DNA of 49,048 nucleotides from Lawsonibacter hominis. Lineage in GTDB: Bacteria; Bacillota; Clostridia; Oscillospirales; Oscillospiraceae. The DNA lies in NCBI RefSeq assembly GCF_014287895.1, contig NZ_JACOPP010000023.1, forward strand, positions 1 to 49,048, written 5' to 3'. Positions 32,127-40,261 of the stretch are shown in pieces (positions within the stretch are counted from its first letter, which is position 1; each line of letters opens with the position of its first letter). The position numbers and the translations under genes are program-made. Below the pieces are notes generated by a model. That model had not been told where the DNA came from and did no database searches. It saw only the letters and a list, made by a program, of their open reading frames with translations.

Positions 32127-32522
32127 TCACCGACCGCCCTTCTTGGCTTCCGCCCTGGAGAGAAAACGGTCCGTGTCGATGACGAAACGCTCGTGGACGC
32201 CGCCGCCGATGGGGCCGGCCTCGTCGTAGGCCTTCACGCTCAGGGTGATCTTTTTGCGGTCGACGGCGGTGACCTCGGCCTCGGCCCAGACCTTCATGCC
32301 GATGGGCGTGGCGGCGTCATGGGTCACGTCCAGGCGGGTGCCTACGGTGCCCTGGCCCTGCTCCAGCGCCCCCTGTACGGCGTTGACGGCGGCGTTCTCC
32401 ATCAGGGCGACCATATATGGAGTCGCAAAAACGGGCACCAGCCCGCTGCCCACGGCGCAGGCGGTGTTGTGCTCGGTGACGACGCTCTCCGAGCGCCCCT
32501 TGCTTCCTACGGTAACTGACAT
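32127..32522 (-). CDS. FlK-type thioesterase family protein
   Basis: A 131-residue hot-dog fold thioesterase of the fluoroacetyl-CoA thioesterase (FlK) group. The catalytic triad of FlK (Thr42, Glu50, His76) is present with a constant offset of eight: T34 (VFATPYMVALMEN), E42 and H68 (LDVTHDAATPIG). AAAGGAG precedes the ATG at 32522. It lies first in a two-gene unit with the YbaK-type deacylase. In gut Clostridia these proteins probably hydrolyse a small acyl-CoA; fluoroacetate itself is unlikely to be the natural substrate. Confidence 0.85.
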   Translation of the reverse strand: MSVTVGSKGRSESVVTEHNTACAVGSGLVPVFATPYMVALMENAAVNAVQGALEQGQGTVGTRLDVTHDAATPIGMKVWAEAEVTAVDRKKITLSVKAYDEAGPIGGGVHERFVIDTDRFLSRAEAKKGGR

Positions 32523-32602
32523 GTCAAATTGGCTCCTTTCCGGGAATGGTATGTCCTATTTTACACCCGGAAAGTAGGGGTGACAAGAGGATGCGGGCAG
32601 AA

Positions 32603-32637
32603 AAAACCGCCGTGCAGCAGCCCTGCACGGCGGTTTT
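32603..32637 (-). terminator. Terminator of the pot operon
   Basis: AAAACCGCCGTGCAG (32603-32617), a 5-nt loop and CTGCACGGCGGTTTT (32623-32637). The symmetrical A/T ends allow termination of the minus-strand pot mRNA just after potD. Confidence 0.9.
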
Positions 32638-32640
32638 GCT

Positions 32641-33720
32641 TCAGTTTGCGGCCAGCTTAAGCCGGGTCCACTCGGAGTCGTAAAGAGCGAGGATGTCCTC
32701 GGGCAGGTTCCGGAAGCTCTCACACTGTTCCAGAACGGCGTCGTCCGGATAGGCGTAGGGATCTTCGGATACCTCGGGGTCCAGCTCCTCCCGCACGGAC
32801 AGCAGGGGAGAGGAGTACCAGGTCTCCTCCACGTTGGCCAGGCCCACGGAGGTGGAGCACATGAAGTTGATGAAGGCCTCGGCGTTGGCTTTGTTCTCCG
32901 CCCCCTTGGGGATGCACATGGCATCCACATAGAGGTTGGTGCCCTCCTTGGGCAGGCAGAAGGCCAGGTCGGGATTCACGTCGGCCATAGTCAGATAGTC
33001 GCCGTAATAGTAGGCGCCGATCGCGGCGGAGTTGCCCTGCATCTTTTCAAAGATCTCGTCCATCACATAACTCTGCACCAGGGGCTTCTGCTGGATGAGC
33101 AGGTCGGTGGCGGCGGTGATCTGGGCGGGATCGGTGGTATTGTAGGAATAGCCCAGGTATTTCAGCGCCACGCCCAGGGCGTCCCGGGAGTTGTTGAACA
33201 TCAGGATCTGCCCGGAGTAGTTTTCGTCGAACAGAATGCTCCAGCTGTCGGGGGCGCCGTCCACCATCGCGGTATTATAGATCACGCCCAGCAGGCCCCA
33301 CATGTAGGGCACGCTGTACTGGTTCTCCGGGTCGTAATCCGGGTTTTTCAGGTTGGGATCGATATCGGAAAAATTCGGAATATTGTCAAAGTCCAGCGGC
33401 TCCAGCATATCCTCTTCGATCATACGGGAGATCATATAGTCGGAAGGGATGACCACATCGTAGCTGGCACCGTCGTTTTTCAGGACACCGTACATCGACT
33501 CGTTGCTCTCATAGGTGTCGTAGTTGACCTTGATGCCGGTCTGCGCCGTGAATTCGTCCAGAACGGATTCGTCGATATAGACGCCCCAGTTGTAGACGTT
33601 GACCACACCGCGGTCGGCCGCGCCGGGCTGAGATGCGGTACCGCTTCCGCCGGAGCAGCCGGCCAGCGCCAGGCTCAGCCCCAGAACGGTGGCCAGAAGG
33701 AGTGCGAGAGACTTTTTCAA
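32641..33720 (-). CDS. potD: Spermidine/putrescine ABC transporter substrate-binding lipoprotein
   Basis: A 359-residue PotD-type binding protein. A lipoprotein signal peptide ends at LALAGC22. The mature part has the polyamine-receptor pattern VVNVYNWGVYIDESVLDEF, YDVVIPSDYMISRMIEEDML, YSVPYMWGLLGVIYN and GAYYYGDYLTMAD with the acidic and aromatic ligands. The start is a TTG at 33720; AAAGGGGATAAAGAAAG lies upstream and no ATG fits. It is last in the potA-B-C-D operon and ends at a strong terminator. It captures polyamines outside the membrane for the PotBC channel. Confidence 0.93.
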   Translation of the reverse strand: MKKSLALLLATVLGLSLALAGCSGGSGTASQPGAADRGVVNVYNWGVYIDESVLDEFTAQTGIKVNYDTYESNESMYGVLKNDGASYDVVIPSDYMISRMIEEDMLEPLDFDNIPNFSDIDPNLKNPDYDPENQYSVPYMWGLLGVIYNTAMVDGAPDSWSILFDENYSGQILMFNNSRDALGVALKYLGYSYNTTDPAQITAATDLLIQQKPLVQSYVMDEIFEKMQGNSAAIGAYYYGDYLTMADVNPDLAFCLPKEGTNLYVDAMCIPKGAENKANAEAFINFMCSTSVGLANVEETWYSSPLLSVREELDPEVSEDPYAYPDDAVLEQCESFRNLPEDILALYDSEWTRLKLAAN

Positions 33721-33791
33721 TTGCTTTCTTTATCCCCTTTCGGATGAAATTCTTTTATAACAGGCCTTCGCAGGCAGGCCGTGTTACCGCT

Positions 33792-34658
33792 TCAGCTCTG
33801 CGCGTCGGGCATGAGGGCGGCCTTGCGTTTTTCACTGGCCGTCTCCTGCCGCGCCTGCCGCACGTTGACGACGAGCAGCAGGGCGAACACGCATACGAAC
33901 ATCAGGGTGGACAGCGCGTTGATTTCAGGCGTGACGGGCTTTTTGACCATGGTATAGATCTCCACGGCCAGGGTGGTCACGCCGGAACCCTTGGTAAAAT
34001 AGCTGATGACAAAATCGTCGATGGACATGGTAAAGGCGATGATCATGCCGTTGAGCACGCCGGGCAGGATCTCCGGCAGGATGACCCGCCGGAAGGCGTA
34101 CAGGCCGGAGGCCCCCAGGTCCTGGGCGGCCTCGTAGATATTGGGGTCCAGCTGACGCAGCTTGGGCATCACCGACAGGATCACATAGGGCGCGTCAAAG
34201 GTGATATGGGCGATGAGCAGCGTGCCGAAGCCCATCCGCCAGCGCAGGCCCAGGGCCTGACTGATGGGACTGGCGTTGAACAGGCCGATGGCGAAGACGA
34301 ACAGGAGCATCATCGACACGCCGGTAATGATATCCGCGTTGGTCAGGGGGATGTTGTTCACGGCCAGGCAGACCCCCCGGCTCCGGCGGCGCATGCTGTA
34401 AAAACCGATGGCGGCGGCGGTGCCCAGCAGGGTGGCGATGACCGCAGCCAGCACCGAGAGGATCAGGGTGGTGCGCAGAGCCCCCAGCAGGCGGGTATCC
34501 TGAAAGAACTCCAGATACCACTGGAGGGAAAAGCCCTCCCAGACCCGGTTGCTCCGCCCGGAGTTAAAGGAGAAGATGATGAGCAGGGCGATGGGGGCGT
34601 AGAGGAACAGGTATACCAGAACGGTAAAGACCCGGGACGGAATCCGGCGCTTGCTCAC
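33792..34658 (-). CDS. potC: Spermidine/putrescine ABC transporter permease PotC
   Basis: A 288-residue permease with six predicted helices and the permease EAA loop (YEAAQDLGASGLYAFRRVILPEILPG cited in part). The start is the GTG at 34658 overlapping the potB stop as GTGA; longer in-frame sequence would lie inside potB. It forms the channel with PotB. The C-terminus (ARQETASEKRKAALMPDAQS) is charged and cytoplasmic. It is followed after 70 nt by potD. Confidence 0.92.
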   Translation of the reverse strand: MSKRRIPSRVFTVLVYLFLYAPIALLIIFSFNSGRSNRVWEGFSLQWYLEFFQDTRLLGALRTTLILSVLAAVIATLLGTAAAIGFYSMRRRSRGVCLAVNNIPLTNADIITGVSMMLLFVFAIGLFNASPISQALGLRWRMGFGTLLIAHITFDAPYVILSVMPKLRQLDPNIYEAAQDLGASGLYAFRRVILPEILPGVLNGMIIAFTMSIDDFVISYFTKGSGVTTLAVEIYTMVKKPVTPEINALSTLMFVCVFALLLVVNVRQARQETASEKRKAALMPDAQS

Positions 34659-35503
34659 AGGACCGCCACCCCCTCTTCCCCCTCGCCGAAGCGGTTCATG
34701 ACCGCCATGCACACCAGAACGATGACCATCATCACCAGGGCGATGGCCGAGCCCAGGTGGGGATTATAGGCGTTGCCCAGGAACTGCATTTCGATCAGAT
34801 CGCCCAGCAGCAGGGTCTTGCCGCCGCCCAGCAGGCGGGACAGGGCAAAGGTGGACACCGAGGGGATGAATACCATGGTCACCCCGGAGAGCACCCCGGG
34901 CAGGGACAGGGGGAAGATCACCTTGCGGAAGACCATGGCGCTGTTGGCCCCCAGGTCCTGGGCCGCCTCAATGACCTTGGGGTCGATCTTGTCGATGACC
35001 GAGAAGATGGGCATGATCATGAAGGGCAGAAAATTATAGACCATCCCCAGCACGATGGCCCCCTGGGTGTTGATCATGTGGAAGCAGGTCAGATCCGTGC
35101 CGAAGAGGGTGTTGATAAGGCGGAAAAAGCCGATGCCGCTCAAGAACTGGTTGATCAGCCCGTTGTCGTCCAGCAGGGACATCCAGGCATAGGTCCGCAG
35201 CAGGAAGTTCATCCACATGGGCAGCATGATGAGCATCATGGCCACCTTGCGCACCAGCACGCCCTCCTTGGACAAAAAATAGGCCAGGGGGTAGCCGATG
35301 AGGATGCAGATGACGGTGGCCGTGACGGCCAGCACAAAGGAGTGCCGGAAGGCGGGGAAATACTGCCCCATATTGCTGAAATTGGACAGCGTGACGCCGC
35401 CGTCCTTGGCGGTGAAGGCGTACACCACGATCAAAAGCAGCGGCGCGATGACGAAGACGGCCATCCAGACCACATAGGGGATGGCAAGCGACCTATTCCG
35501 CAT
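34655..35503 (-). CDS. potB: Spermidine/putrescine ABC transporter permease PotB
   Basis: A 282-residue six-helix permease. The EAA loop is IEAAQDLGANSAMVFRKVIFPLSLPG (cited in part: EAAQDLGANSAMVF), and the family block MLPMWMNFLLRTYAWMSLL is present. It starts at 35503, inside the end of potA (11-nt overlap), and its stop overlaps potC, so potA-B-C are tightly coupled in translation. With PotC it makes the inner-membrane channel for polyamine uptake. Confidence 0.92.
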   Translation of the reverse strand: MRNRSLAIPYVVWMAVFVIAPLLLIVVYAFTAKDGGVTLSNFSNMGQYFPAFRHSFVLAVTATVICILIGYPLAYFLSKEGVLVRKVAMMLIMLPMWMNFLLRTYAWMSLLDDNGLINQFLSGIGFFRLINTLFGTDLTCFHMINTQGAIVLGMVYNFLPFMIMPIFSVIDKIDPKVIEAAQDLGANSAMVFRKVIFPLSLPGVLSGVTMVFIPSVSTFALSRLLGGGKTLLLGDLIEMQFLGNAYNPHLGSAIALVMMVIVLVCMAVMNRFGEGEEGVAVL

Positions 35504-36626
35504 CCTCGTCCTCCCCCTCGTCCGGGCCCTCGTTGAGCTCGTCGTACTCGGCGGAGTAGGAGCTGTAATCTCCGAACATGCCGGAGTACGGGCTCTTCTT
35601 CATGATGTGGAAGCCGTCCGGGTCGATCTTCACCCCGATGCGGGAGCCCACCTCGGAATAGTCGGTGGTCTGGATGAGCCATTTAAAGCCGCGGAAGTCC
35701 ACGATGGTATCATAGTGGACGCCCTTGAAGGTGACCTCGGTAACGGTGCCGGTGAGCTGGCCCTGCGCCTCGGGCACGATATCGATATCCTCGGGCCGGA
35801 TGACTACGTCCACCGGCTCGCCGGGCGCAAAGCCCTTGTCCAGGCACTGGAAGCGGCGGCCGTACATACCCACGACATAGTCCTCGTGCATCACGCCGTC
35901 GATGATGTTGCTCTCTCCGATAAAGTCGGCCACGAAGGCGTTTTTGGGCTCGTTATAAATGTCCTCAGGGGTGCCGATCTGCTGGATCTTGCCCTGATTC
36001 ATCACCACGATGGTATCGCTCATGGTCAGGGCCTCTTCCTGATCGTGGGTCACGTAGATAAAGGTGATGCCCACCTGCTGCTGGATGCGCTTGAGTTCGA
36101 TCTGCATGTCCTTGCGCAGCTTCAGGTCCAGCGCGCCCAGCGGCTCGTCCAGCAGCAGCACCTGGGGCCGGTTGACGATGGCGCGGGCGATGGCCACCCG
36201 CTGCTGCTGGCCGCCGGAGAGGGAGTTGACCGAGCGCTTGCCGTAGCCGGCCAGGTTGACCAGGGTCAGGGCCTCCTCGACCCGGCGGCGGAGCTCGTCC
36301 TCCGGCGTCTTGGCGATGCGCAGACCGAAGGCCACGTTTTCAAAAATATTCATATGGGTAAACAGGGCGTACTTCTGGAAGACCGTGTTGACCTTCCGCT
36401 TATGGGGCGGCACGTCGTTGATCCGCGCGCCGTCAAAGAACACGTCGCCCGAGGTGGGCTTCTGAAAGCCGCCGATGATGCGCAGCATGGTGGTCTTGCC
36501 GCACCCGGAGGGGCCCAGCAGCGTGAGAAATTCCTTATCGTTGATATACAGGTTAATGTGGTCCAGAATGACGTCCTCGTCAAACCTCATCACGCAATCC
36601 GACAGGCGGATCAGCTCCTTGGACAT
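35493..36626 (-). CDS. potA: Spermidine/putrescine ABC transporter ATP-binding protein
   Basis: A 377-residue ATPase. Walker A is GPSGCGKTT, the Q-loop TVFQKYALF, the signature LSGGQQQR, Walker B VLLLDEPLGALD, and a C-terminal TOBE domain follows (VVIRPEDIDIV, GTVTEVTFKGVHYD). The very acidic tail (NEGPDEGEDEDAE) is unusual for PotA. The start at 36626 has GGGGGAGG 5 nt upstream; the in-frame extension runs into the promoter. It is the first gene of the operon, with a near-consensus promoter and a terminator-like hairpin in its leader. Confidence 0.93.
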   Translation of the reverse strand: MSKELIRLSDCVMRFDEDVILDHINLYINDKEFLTLLGPSGCGKTTMLRIIGGFQKPTSGDVFFDGARINDVPPHKRKVNTVFQKYALFTHMNIFENVAFGLRIAKTPEDELRRRVEEALTLVNLAGYGKRSVNSLSGGQQQRVAIARAIVNRPQVLLLDEPLGALDLKLRKDMQIELKRIQQQVGITFIYVTHDQEEALTMSDTIVVMNQGKIQQIGTPEDIYNEPKNAFVADFIGESNIIDGVMHEDYVVGMYGRRFQCLDKGFAPGEPVDVVIRPEDIDIVPEAQGQLTGTVTEVTFKGVHYDTIVDFRGFKWLIQTTDYSEVGSRIGVKIDPDGFHIMKKSPYSGMFGDYSSYSAEYDELNEGPDEGEDEDAE

Positions 36627-36667
36627 GTATCCTCCCCCGTTTCGTTTGGAATCATGACGTAAGAAAA

Positions 36668-36696
36668 GGCGTACCCCACCGGCGGTTGGGTACGCC
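36668..36696 (-). terminator. Terminator-like hairpin in the potA leader (candidate attenuator)
   Basis: GGCGTACCC (36668-36676) and GGGTACGCC (36688-36696). On the minus strand a short T-run (TTTT) follows the stem. It begins within about 10 nt of the predicted transcription start, so it forms the extreme 5' end of the pot mRNA. It may attenuate transcription or protect the 5' end. Confidence 0.6.
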
Positions 36697-36711
36697 CTTT
36701 TGACGAAACAA

Positions 36712-36740
36712 ATCATATATGGTATTGCGGGAAAAGTCAA
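36712..36740 (-). promoter_or_regulatory. Promoter of the potABCD operon
   Basis: On the minus strand, -35 TTGACT (36740-36735), 17-nt spacer, -10 TATGAT (36717-36712). Start of transcription near 36705; leader of about 80 nt. Confidence 0.85.
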
Positions 36741-36859
36741 TAAAAAACTACAAGGTTTTGCAGGGATTTTACAGGGGGCGCCTGTCCGGCGAAGGGGGGT
36801 TTCCCCGGCGGGAGATTTTTGGTATGATAAAAAAACAGGAGGAAGGAGGCGGAGCGGGG

Positions 36860-37387
36860 ATGACGCGGAAGGAGGAACGGGAGTGGGCGTGGTTTGACGG
36901 ACAGTTCCGGCGGCATTATTCCACCATGCTCCGCCTGACGGCCCGGCAGCTGCGGGACCCGGCGCGGGCGGAGGAGCTGGTGCAGGACGCGTTCGAGCTG
37001 TTTTGGCAGAAGCGCGCGCAGCTGCGGGAGCACCCTAACCCCGGGGGCTGGCTGATGAAGACGCTGCAATTCCTGATCCGGAACGAGGCCCGCTCTGCCG
37101 GGGAGCGGCTGACGCAGCCCCTGGACGGCATGGCGCTGGAGCGCGCCGCGGCCCCGCCGGAGCGGCGGGAGCCGCTGGCGGAGGCGCTGCCGCCGGGCTT
37201 GGCGGAGGGGGAGCGGGCGCTTTTGATCTGGTTTTACGAGGAAGAGCGGAGCTGCGGGGAGATCGCCGCCCGGCTGGGGATCTCCGAGTCCCTGTGCCGC
37301 ATGCGCCTGACCCGCGCCCGGCGGCGCTGCCGGGAGCTGTGGGAGGCGCAGGGCGGCCCCGACGGATCAGGGGCCAAAATTTTTTAA
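36860..37387 (+). CDS. ECF-type RNA polymerase sigma factor
   Basis: A 175-residue sigma-70 family factor with only regions 2 and 4. Region 2 spans YSTMLRLTARQLRDPARAEELVQDAFELFWQ (cited by its ends) and NPGGWLMKTLQFLIRNEAR. Region 4 is ERALLIWFYEEERSCGEIAARLGISESLCRMRLTRARRR (cited by its ends ERALLIWF and LTRARRR). The ATG at 36860 follows GGAGGCGGAGCGGGG; an upstream ATG at 36824 has no ribosome site. A membrane protein with a DUF4367 domain, likely its anti-sigma factor, follows 66 nt downstream. A TATGAT at 36823-36828 may be its own -10 element, but the -35 is poor. It probably answers an envelope signal. Confidence 0.88.
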   Translation: MTRKEEREWAWFDGQFRRHYSTMLRLTARQLRDPARAEELVQDAFELFWQKRAQLREHPNPGGWLMKTLQFLIRNEARSAGERLTQPLDGMALERAAAPPERREPLAEALPPGLAEGERALLIWFYEEERSCGEIAARLGISESLCRMRLTRARRRCRELWEAQGGPDGSGAKIF

Positions 37388-37406
37388 ATAAGTTTTGATT
37401 TTTCTG

Positions 37407-37432
37407 TTGCGAAATCCGCAGCTGAATACATA
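37407..37432 (+). promoter_or_regulatory. Bipartite motif TTGCGAAA-N11-ATACATA, copy 1
   Basis: TTGCGAAA (37407-37414), 11 nt, ATACATA (37426-37432), just before the ribosome site of the anti-sigma-like gene. The same two blocks with the same spacing recur at 39435-39460. It may be a promoter read by the adjacent ECF factor, though the position leaves almost no leader here. Confidence 0.45.
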
Positions 37433-37453
37433 AACGCTTAGGAGGTGTGAACG

Positions 37454-38245
37454 ATGGCGGAAGACCGGCGGGACCTTTTTGGCGCGGGCGGACCCGATGC
37501 GGCTCCCAATCCCAGCCATCTGCGGGAGAAGACGGCGGAAGAGCTGCTGAACGAGCTGGAGGTGGAGTTAGATGATATGAGCGAAGCGGACTATGACCAG
37601 GCGTGGGTGGACGCCTACTTGGACGAGCTGGACCGGCGGGAGCCGCCGGGGGCGGACGCTGCGGCGGAACCCGCGCTGGAGCGCTTTCACGCCGCCCACG
37701 CCGCAGCGTCCCATATGGCCCGCCGCCAGAGGGGGCGGGCCATGAAAACCGCTGCCTGCCTGATTCTGGTCTGCGGACTGTCGCTGGGCGGACTGCTGGC
37801 CGTCAGCCCCGGTGTGCGGGCGTGGACAAAAAATGTATTTGTCCAGTGGTTTGAGGACTATTTCTATATCGCATACGCCGGGCAGCAGGCGGAAGGAGTC
37901 AAAGCGTCCGATTGGCGGCCCGCCTATGTGCCGGATGGATTTGAGACCGTGGATACGCAGGACGAGGCGTTCTCAATTACCTATGAGAACAGTGACGGGG
38001 TCTGGATTAAGTTCCGCTGCACAACGGTTGCCGTGGCCGGGGACAGCGAGCGTGGGACCTTTTCTGAGATTACGGTTCAGGGGAAGCCGGCTATGCTGAT
38101 GCTTGCCGATGCGCCGGGTGATTGGAACGCCGTGACCTGGGCGGATGAGGAGTACGGATTTTTGTTCGACATTACCTCTTCCTACGACTACAAGGAACTG
38201 ATTCGCATGGCGGAGAGCGTGGAGCTGGTTTTAGAGCCGGAATAG
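37454..38245 (+). CDS. Anti-sigma-like membrane protein with DUF4367 domain
   Basis: A 263-residue protein. Residues 1-95 are cytoplasmic and acidic (KTAEELLNELEVELDDMSEADYDQ cited in part), one membrane helix lies at 97-117, and the outer part (about 150-263) has the DUF4367 pattern (DWRPAYVPDGFETVDT; NAVTWADEEYGFLFDIT; ELIRMAESVE). Single-pass proteins with an inner sigma-binding part and an outer DUF4367 are typical partners of ECF factors in Clostridia. AGGAGGTG precedes the ATG. No zinc-binding HxxxCxxC motif is present, so sigma binding would not be of the ZAS type. The role as anti-sigma is inferred from position and topology. Confidence 0.75.
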   Translation: MAEDRRDLFGAGGPDAAPNPSHLREKTAEELLNELEVELDDMSEADYDQAWVDAYLDELDRREPPGADAAAEPALERFHAAHAAASHMARRQRGRAMKTAACLILVCGLSLGGLLAVSPGVRAWTKNVFVQWFEDYFYIAYAGQQAEGVKASDWRPAYVPDGFETVDTQDEAFSITYENSDGVWIKFRCTTVAVAGDSERGTFSEITVQGKPAMLMLADAPGDWNAVTWADEEYGFLFDITSSYDYKELIRMAESVELVLEPE

Positions 38246-38392
38246 GAGGCGGGCGAGGAGGGCGCAGAAGAAATGAAAAAGGCCGTTATGAAATCGTGTG
38301 CTGCTGCGTTATGGTAAGGGAAGGGTGCGTATGAAGCGGAACAGGGGCGCATTGACGCCTCAAAACCAAACGAAAGAAAGGAAGCAGAAACA

Positions 38393-38908
38393 ATGAAGAA
38401 AAAGCGGTATCTTTTGGCCGCGGTAGTGGTCGCGCTGTTTGCGCTTGCCTGTACGGCGGCTGCGGCCGAGCCGGAGGTGGAAGCGCCGGAGCAGAGCGCA
38501 TACCTGGGGGATGTGGAGGTGATGTACGTTCCGGAGTGGGATTGCTATGTCATCACAACGGAGACCGGCTCGCCTGCGCATGAGTATGTTTCCACCCAGG
38601 TGAGCGCGGCGAACGCCACACGAGCCAATCCGGAGAAAGAGACGAGCAAGGACTTTACCCATACGATGGTGGACAGCGCAGGGAATCTGATTGCCACGCT
38701 GGATGTGAAGGTGTATGGGATCTACTCTCAGGCGGATGGAGAGGCGCAGATCACCAATATCACCTGGAGGACGACGCCCACCGTGTCCGGGATGACCTTC
38801 CGCAAGGTACTCAATGGGGAAACGGGCACTCTGTACGTGAAGTACAATCAGAAGGAAATCGGGTTTACCTATCGTATTTACACGAACGGGACGATCTCCA
38901 GAGACTAA
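38393..38908 (+). CDS. Secreted protein of unknown function
   Basis: A 171-residue protein with a clear signal peptide (KKKRYLLAAVVVALFALACT, cleavage after about AAA26). The mature part of about 145 residues is polar and probably beta-rich (TMVDSAGNLIATLDVKVYGIYS, then AQITNITWRTTPTVSGMTF, TLYVKYNQKEIGFTYRIY; each cited in part). I do not recognise a family. AAAGGAAG lies upstream of the ATG. It follows the anti-sigma-like gene by 147 nt, in a run of genes for secreted proteins, and may be part of the ECF regulon. A TTATGA-N18-TATGGT sequence within the gap is a possible but weak promoter. Confidence 0.75.
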   Translation: MKKKRYLLAAVVVALFALACTAAAAEPEVEAPEQSAYLGDVEVMYVPEWDCYVITTETGSPAHEYVSTQVSAANATRANPEKETSKDFTHTMVDSAGNLIATLDVKVYGIYSQADGEAQITNITWRTTPTVSGMTFRKVLNGETGTLYVKYNQKEIGFTYRIYTNGTISRD

Positions 38909-39122
38909 GGGCCCAGCGGGTATGGCTGGGTACGGGGAATGACGGGATCCGCCTGGCGCAGTAAGCGGCGGCCTTCCCATTGCAGATGCGCAAACGTTCT
39001 GCATCTCTCTGGCCCGGGTGCGGGTTAGACCAAGCCCTATCTGACGGATCTTGTGACGGCAAGAAGCTGAAGACTCCAACGCTCCCGGCGGAAGCAGCCC
39101 GCCGGCTTCACCAACAAAATCG

Positions 39123-39156
39123 ATGCGCCGCCCCGGAGGAGGGGCGGCGCATTTTT
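39123..39156 (+). terminator. Rho-independent terminator
   Basis: ATGCGCCGCCCC (39123-39134), GGAGGA, GGGGCGGCGCAT (39141-39152), then TTTT. It ends transcription from the secreted-protein gene about 240 nt after its stop. The 668-nt gap 38909-39576 has no gene; it holds this terminator, a MITE and an upstream motif. Confidence 0.85.
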
Positions 39157-39320
39157 AAGGCATCACCGCACAATTCCCCGCGCACGTCTTGACGGCCAAT
39201 TTGCCCCACAAATGCGTTGTAAAACCTTGCAATACGCAAAGTATTCCTGCGGTTTTGCGCCTTTTTGCGGCACAAATTTTCGCGCCAATCCGCACGCGTT
39301 GAATGATGCGGTGATGCCTT
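39157..39320. mobile_element. MITE-like element, 164 bp, with inverted ends and 8-bp target duplication
   Basis: The left end AAGGCATCACCGCA (39157-39170) is the exact reverse complement of the right end TGCGGTGATGCCTT (39307-39320), and the similarity continues imperfectly inward (CAATTCCCCGCG versus TCATTCAACGCG). It is flanked by GCATTTTT at 39149-39156 and 39321-39328, a likely target duplication. There is no internal reading frame. It was inserted into the T-tract of the terminator just upstream. A transposase acting in trans must be elsewhere in the genome. Confidence 0.85.
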
Positions 39321-39434
39321 GCATTTTTTAAAAAATTTTCAAAAAGCACGTAATGAAAACGCTCGCTGAAACGTTATTGGAATGAGGGCGTCCGGCAGGG
39401 CGGAAAAAAATTCTGAAAAAAGATGAGATTCTTG

Positions 39435-39460
39435 TTGCGAAACGCTCATCCTGATACATA
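39435..39460 (+). promoter_or_regulatory. Bipartite motif TTGCGAAA-N11-ATACATA, copy 2
   Basis: TTGCGAAA (39435-39442), 11 nt, ATACATA (39454-39460), about 115 nt before the secreted-protein gene at 39577. Same spacing as at 37407-37432. TATAAA at 39459-39464 could also serve as an ordinary -10. Confidence 0.5.
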
Positions 39461-39576
39461 TAAACAGTGAGAGCGACAAAAGGGAGTCCTCTTCGCTTTC
39501 AAATATGTACGATAAAGGAGGTCGTTCGCATCCAGGTCTCCCTAAGACAACAAGATAGTTTAGGAAGGAAGGTTTC

Positions 39577-40194
39577 ATGGTGAAACTGCGTAAACTGGTC
39601 AGTACCCTGTGCGCCTTCGCCCTGCTTCTCTCTGCTCTACTGTGTTCCGCCGCCGCCGCTGATGTACGAGGCACTCAACGCTCAGCCTTTGCGGGGCAGA
39701 CCATTGACTGTAAAATCGTTGATGCAACGACGGGTGAAGAGCAGGTAGTTTATCTTGCAATTCCCACACATGCAACGGCAGACGAGCAGCAGGCTATTAT
39801 CGATGCGGCAATCAAGGATGCACTTGGAATTCCAACACTGTTTTATGACCCGGACACGACTGGGGCATTCCCCATTAGTAAAAAGTATAACCTTGGGATT
39901 TCCGCTAACGCTTCCGTATCTTTGGGAAGCGGCACTTTGGATGGCAACATGAGCATTAGCTACTGTGAATTCGTCAATCACAACGCCTCTTCCGGCACGA
40001 ATGTGACTGTGACTTTCCGCAACAGAACGCAGAGTGGCATTTCCAATGTTTCTGCTAATATCAGCGGCACACGGGTCACTGTCTTTGTCACTCGTTTGCA
40101 GGATGGCTTCCCTATGTCCAGCGGAGACAGCATTTCGGTGACCGGTGTGTCGAACAAGACCTTTACCAGCAACGTTTACATTTCTTCCATCTAA
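39577..40194 (+). CDS. Secreted protein of unknown function, low GC
   Basis: A 205-residue protein with a signal peptide (VKLRKLVSTLCAFALLLSAL, cleavage near AAAAD29). The mature part is rich in Ser, Thr, Asn and Val and likely beta-stranded (NLGISANASVSLGSGTLDGN; NVTVTFRNRTQSGISNVSAN; SGDSISVTGVSNKTFTSNVY). No family was recognised; surface or toxin-like beta-sandwich proteins would look similar. GC content is clearly lower than that of neighbouring genes, which hints at transfer or relaxed selection. GGAAGGAAGG lies before the ATG. A second strong ribosome-site-like AAAGGAGG at about 39514 is not followed by a usable start codon. Confidence 0.75.
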   Translation: MVKLRKLVSTLCAFALLLSALLCSAAAADVRGTQRSAFAGQTIDCKIVDATTGEEQVVYLAIPTHATADEQQAIIDAAIKDALGIPTLFYDPDTTGAFPISKKYNLGISANASVSLGSGTLDGNMSISYCEFVNHNASSGTNVTVTFRNRTQSGISNVSANISGTRVTVFVTRLQDGFPMSSGDSISVTGVSNKTFTSNVYISSI

Positions 40195-40261
40195 CATCGG
40201 TAGACTGATGTGGCGTGGGACGGCTGAGGCCGTCCTACCCCAAAATAAAAGGAGGTAAGCT

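Noticed and set aside
30690..32519. A 609-codon plus-strand frame through the hairpin cluster and opposite DUF308, YbaK and thioesterase genes
   Set aside because: It runs through perfect palindromes and is antisense to three recognised families; the translation has no recognisable domain.
39514..39576. A small gene starting after the AAAGGAGG at about 39514
   Set aside because: No ATG, GTG or TTG lies at a usable distance; the nearest reading would need an ATC start.
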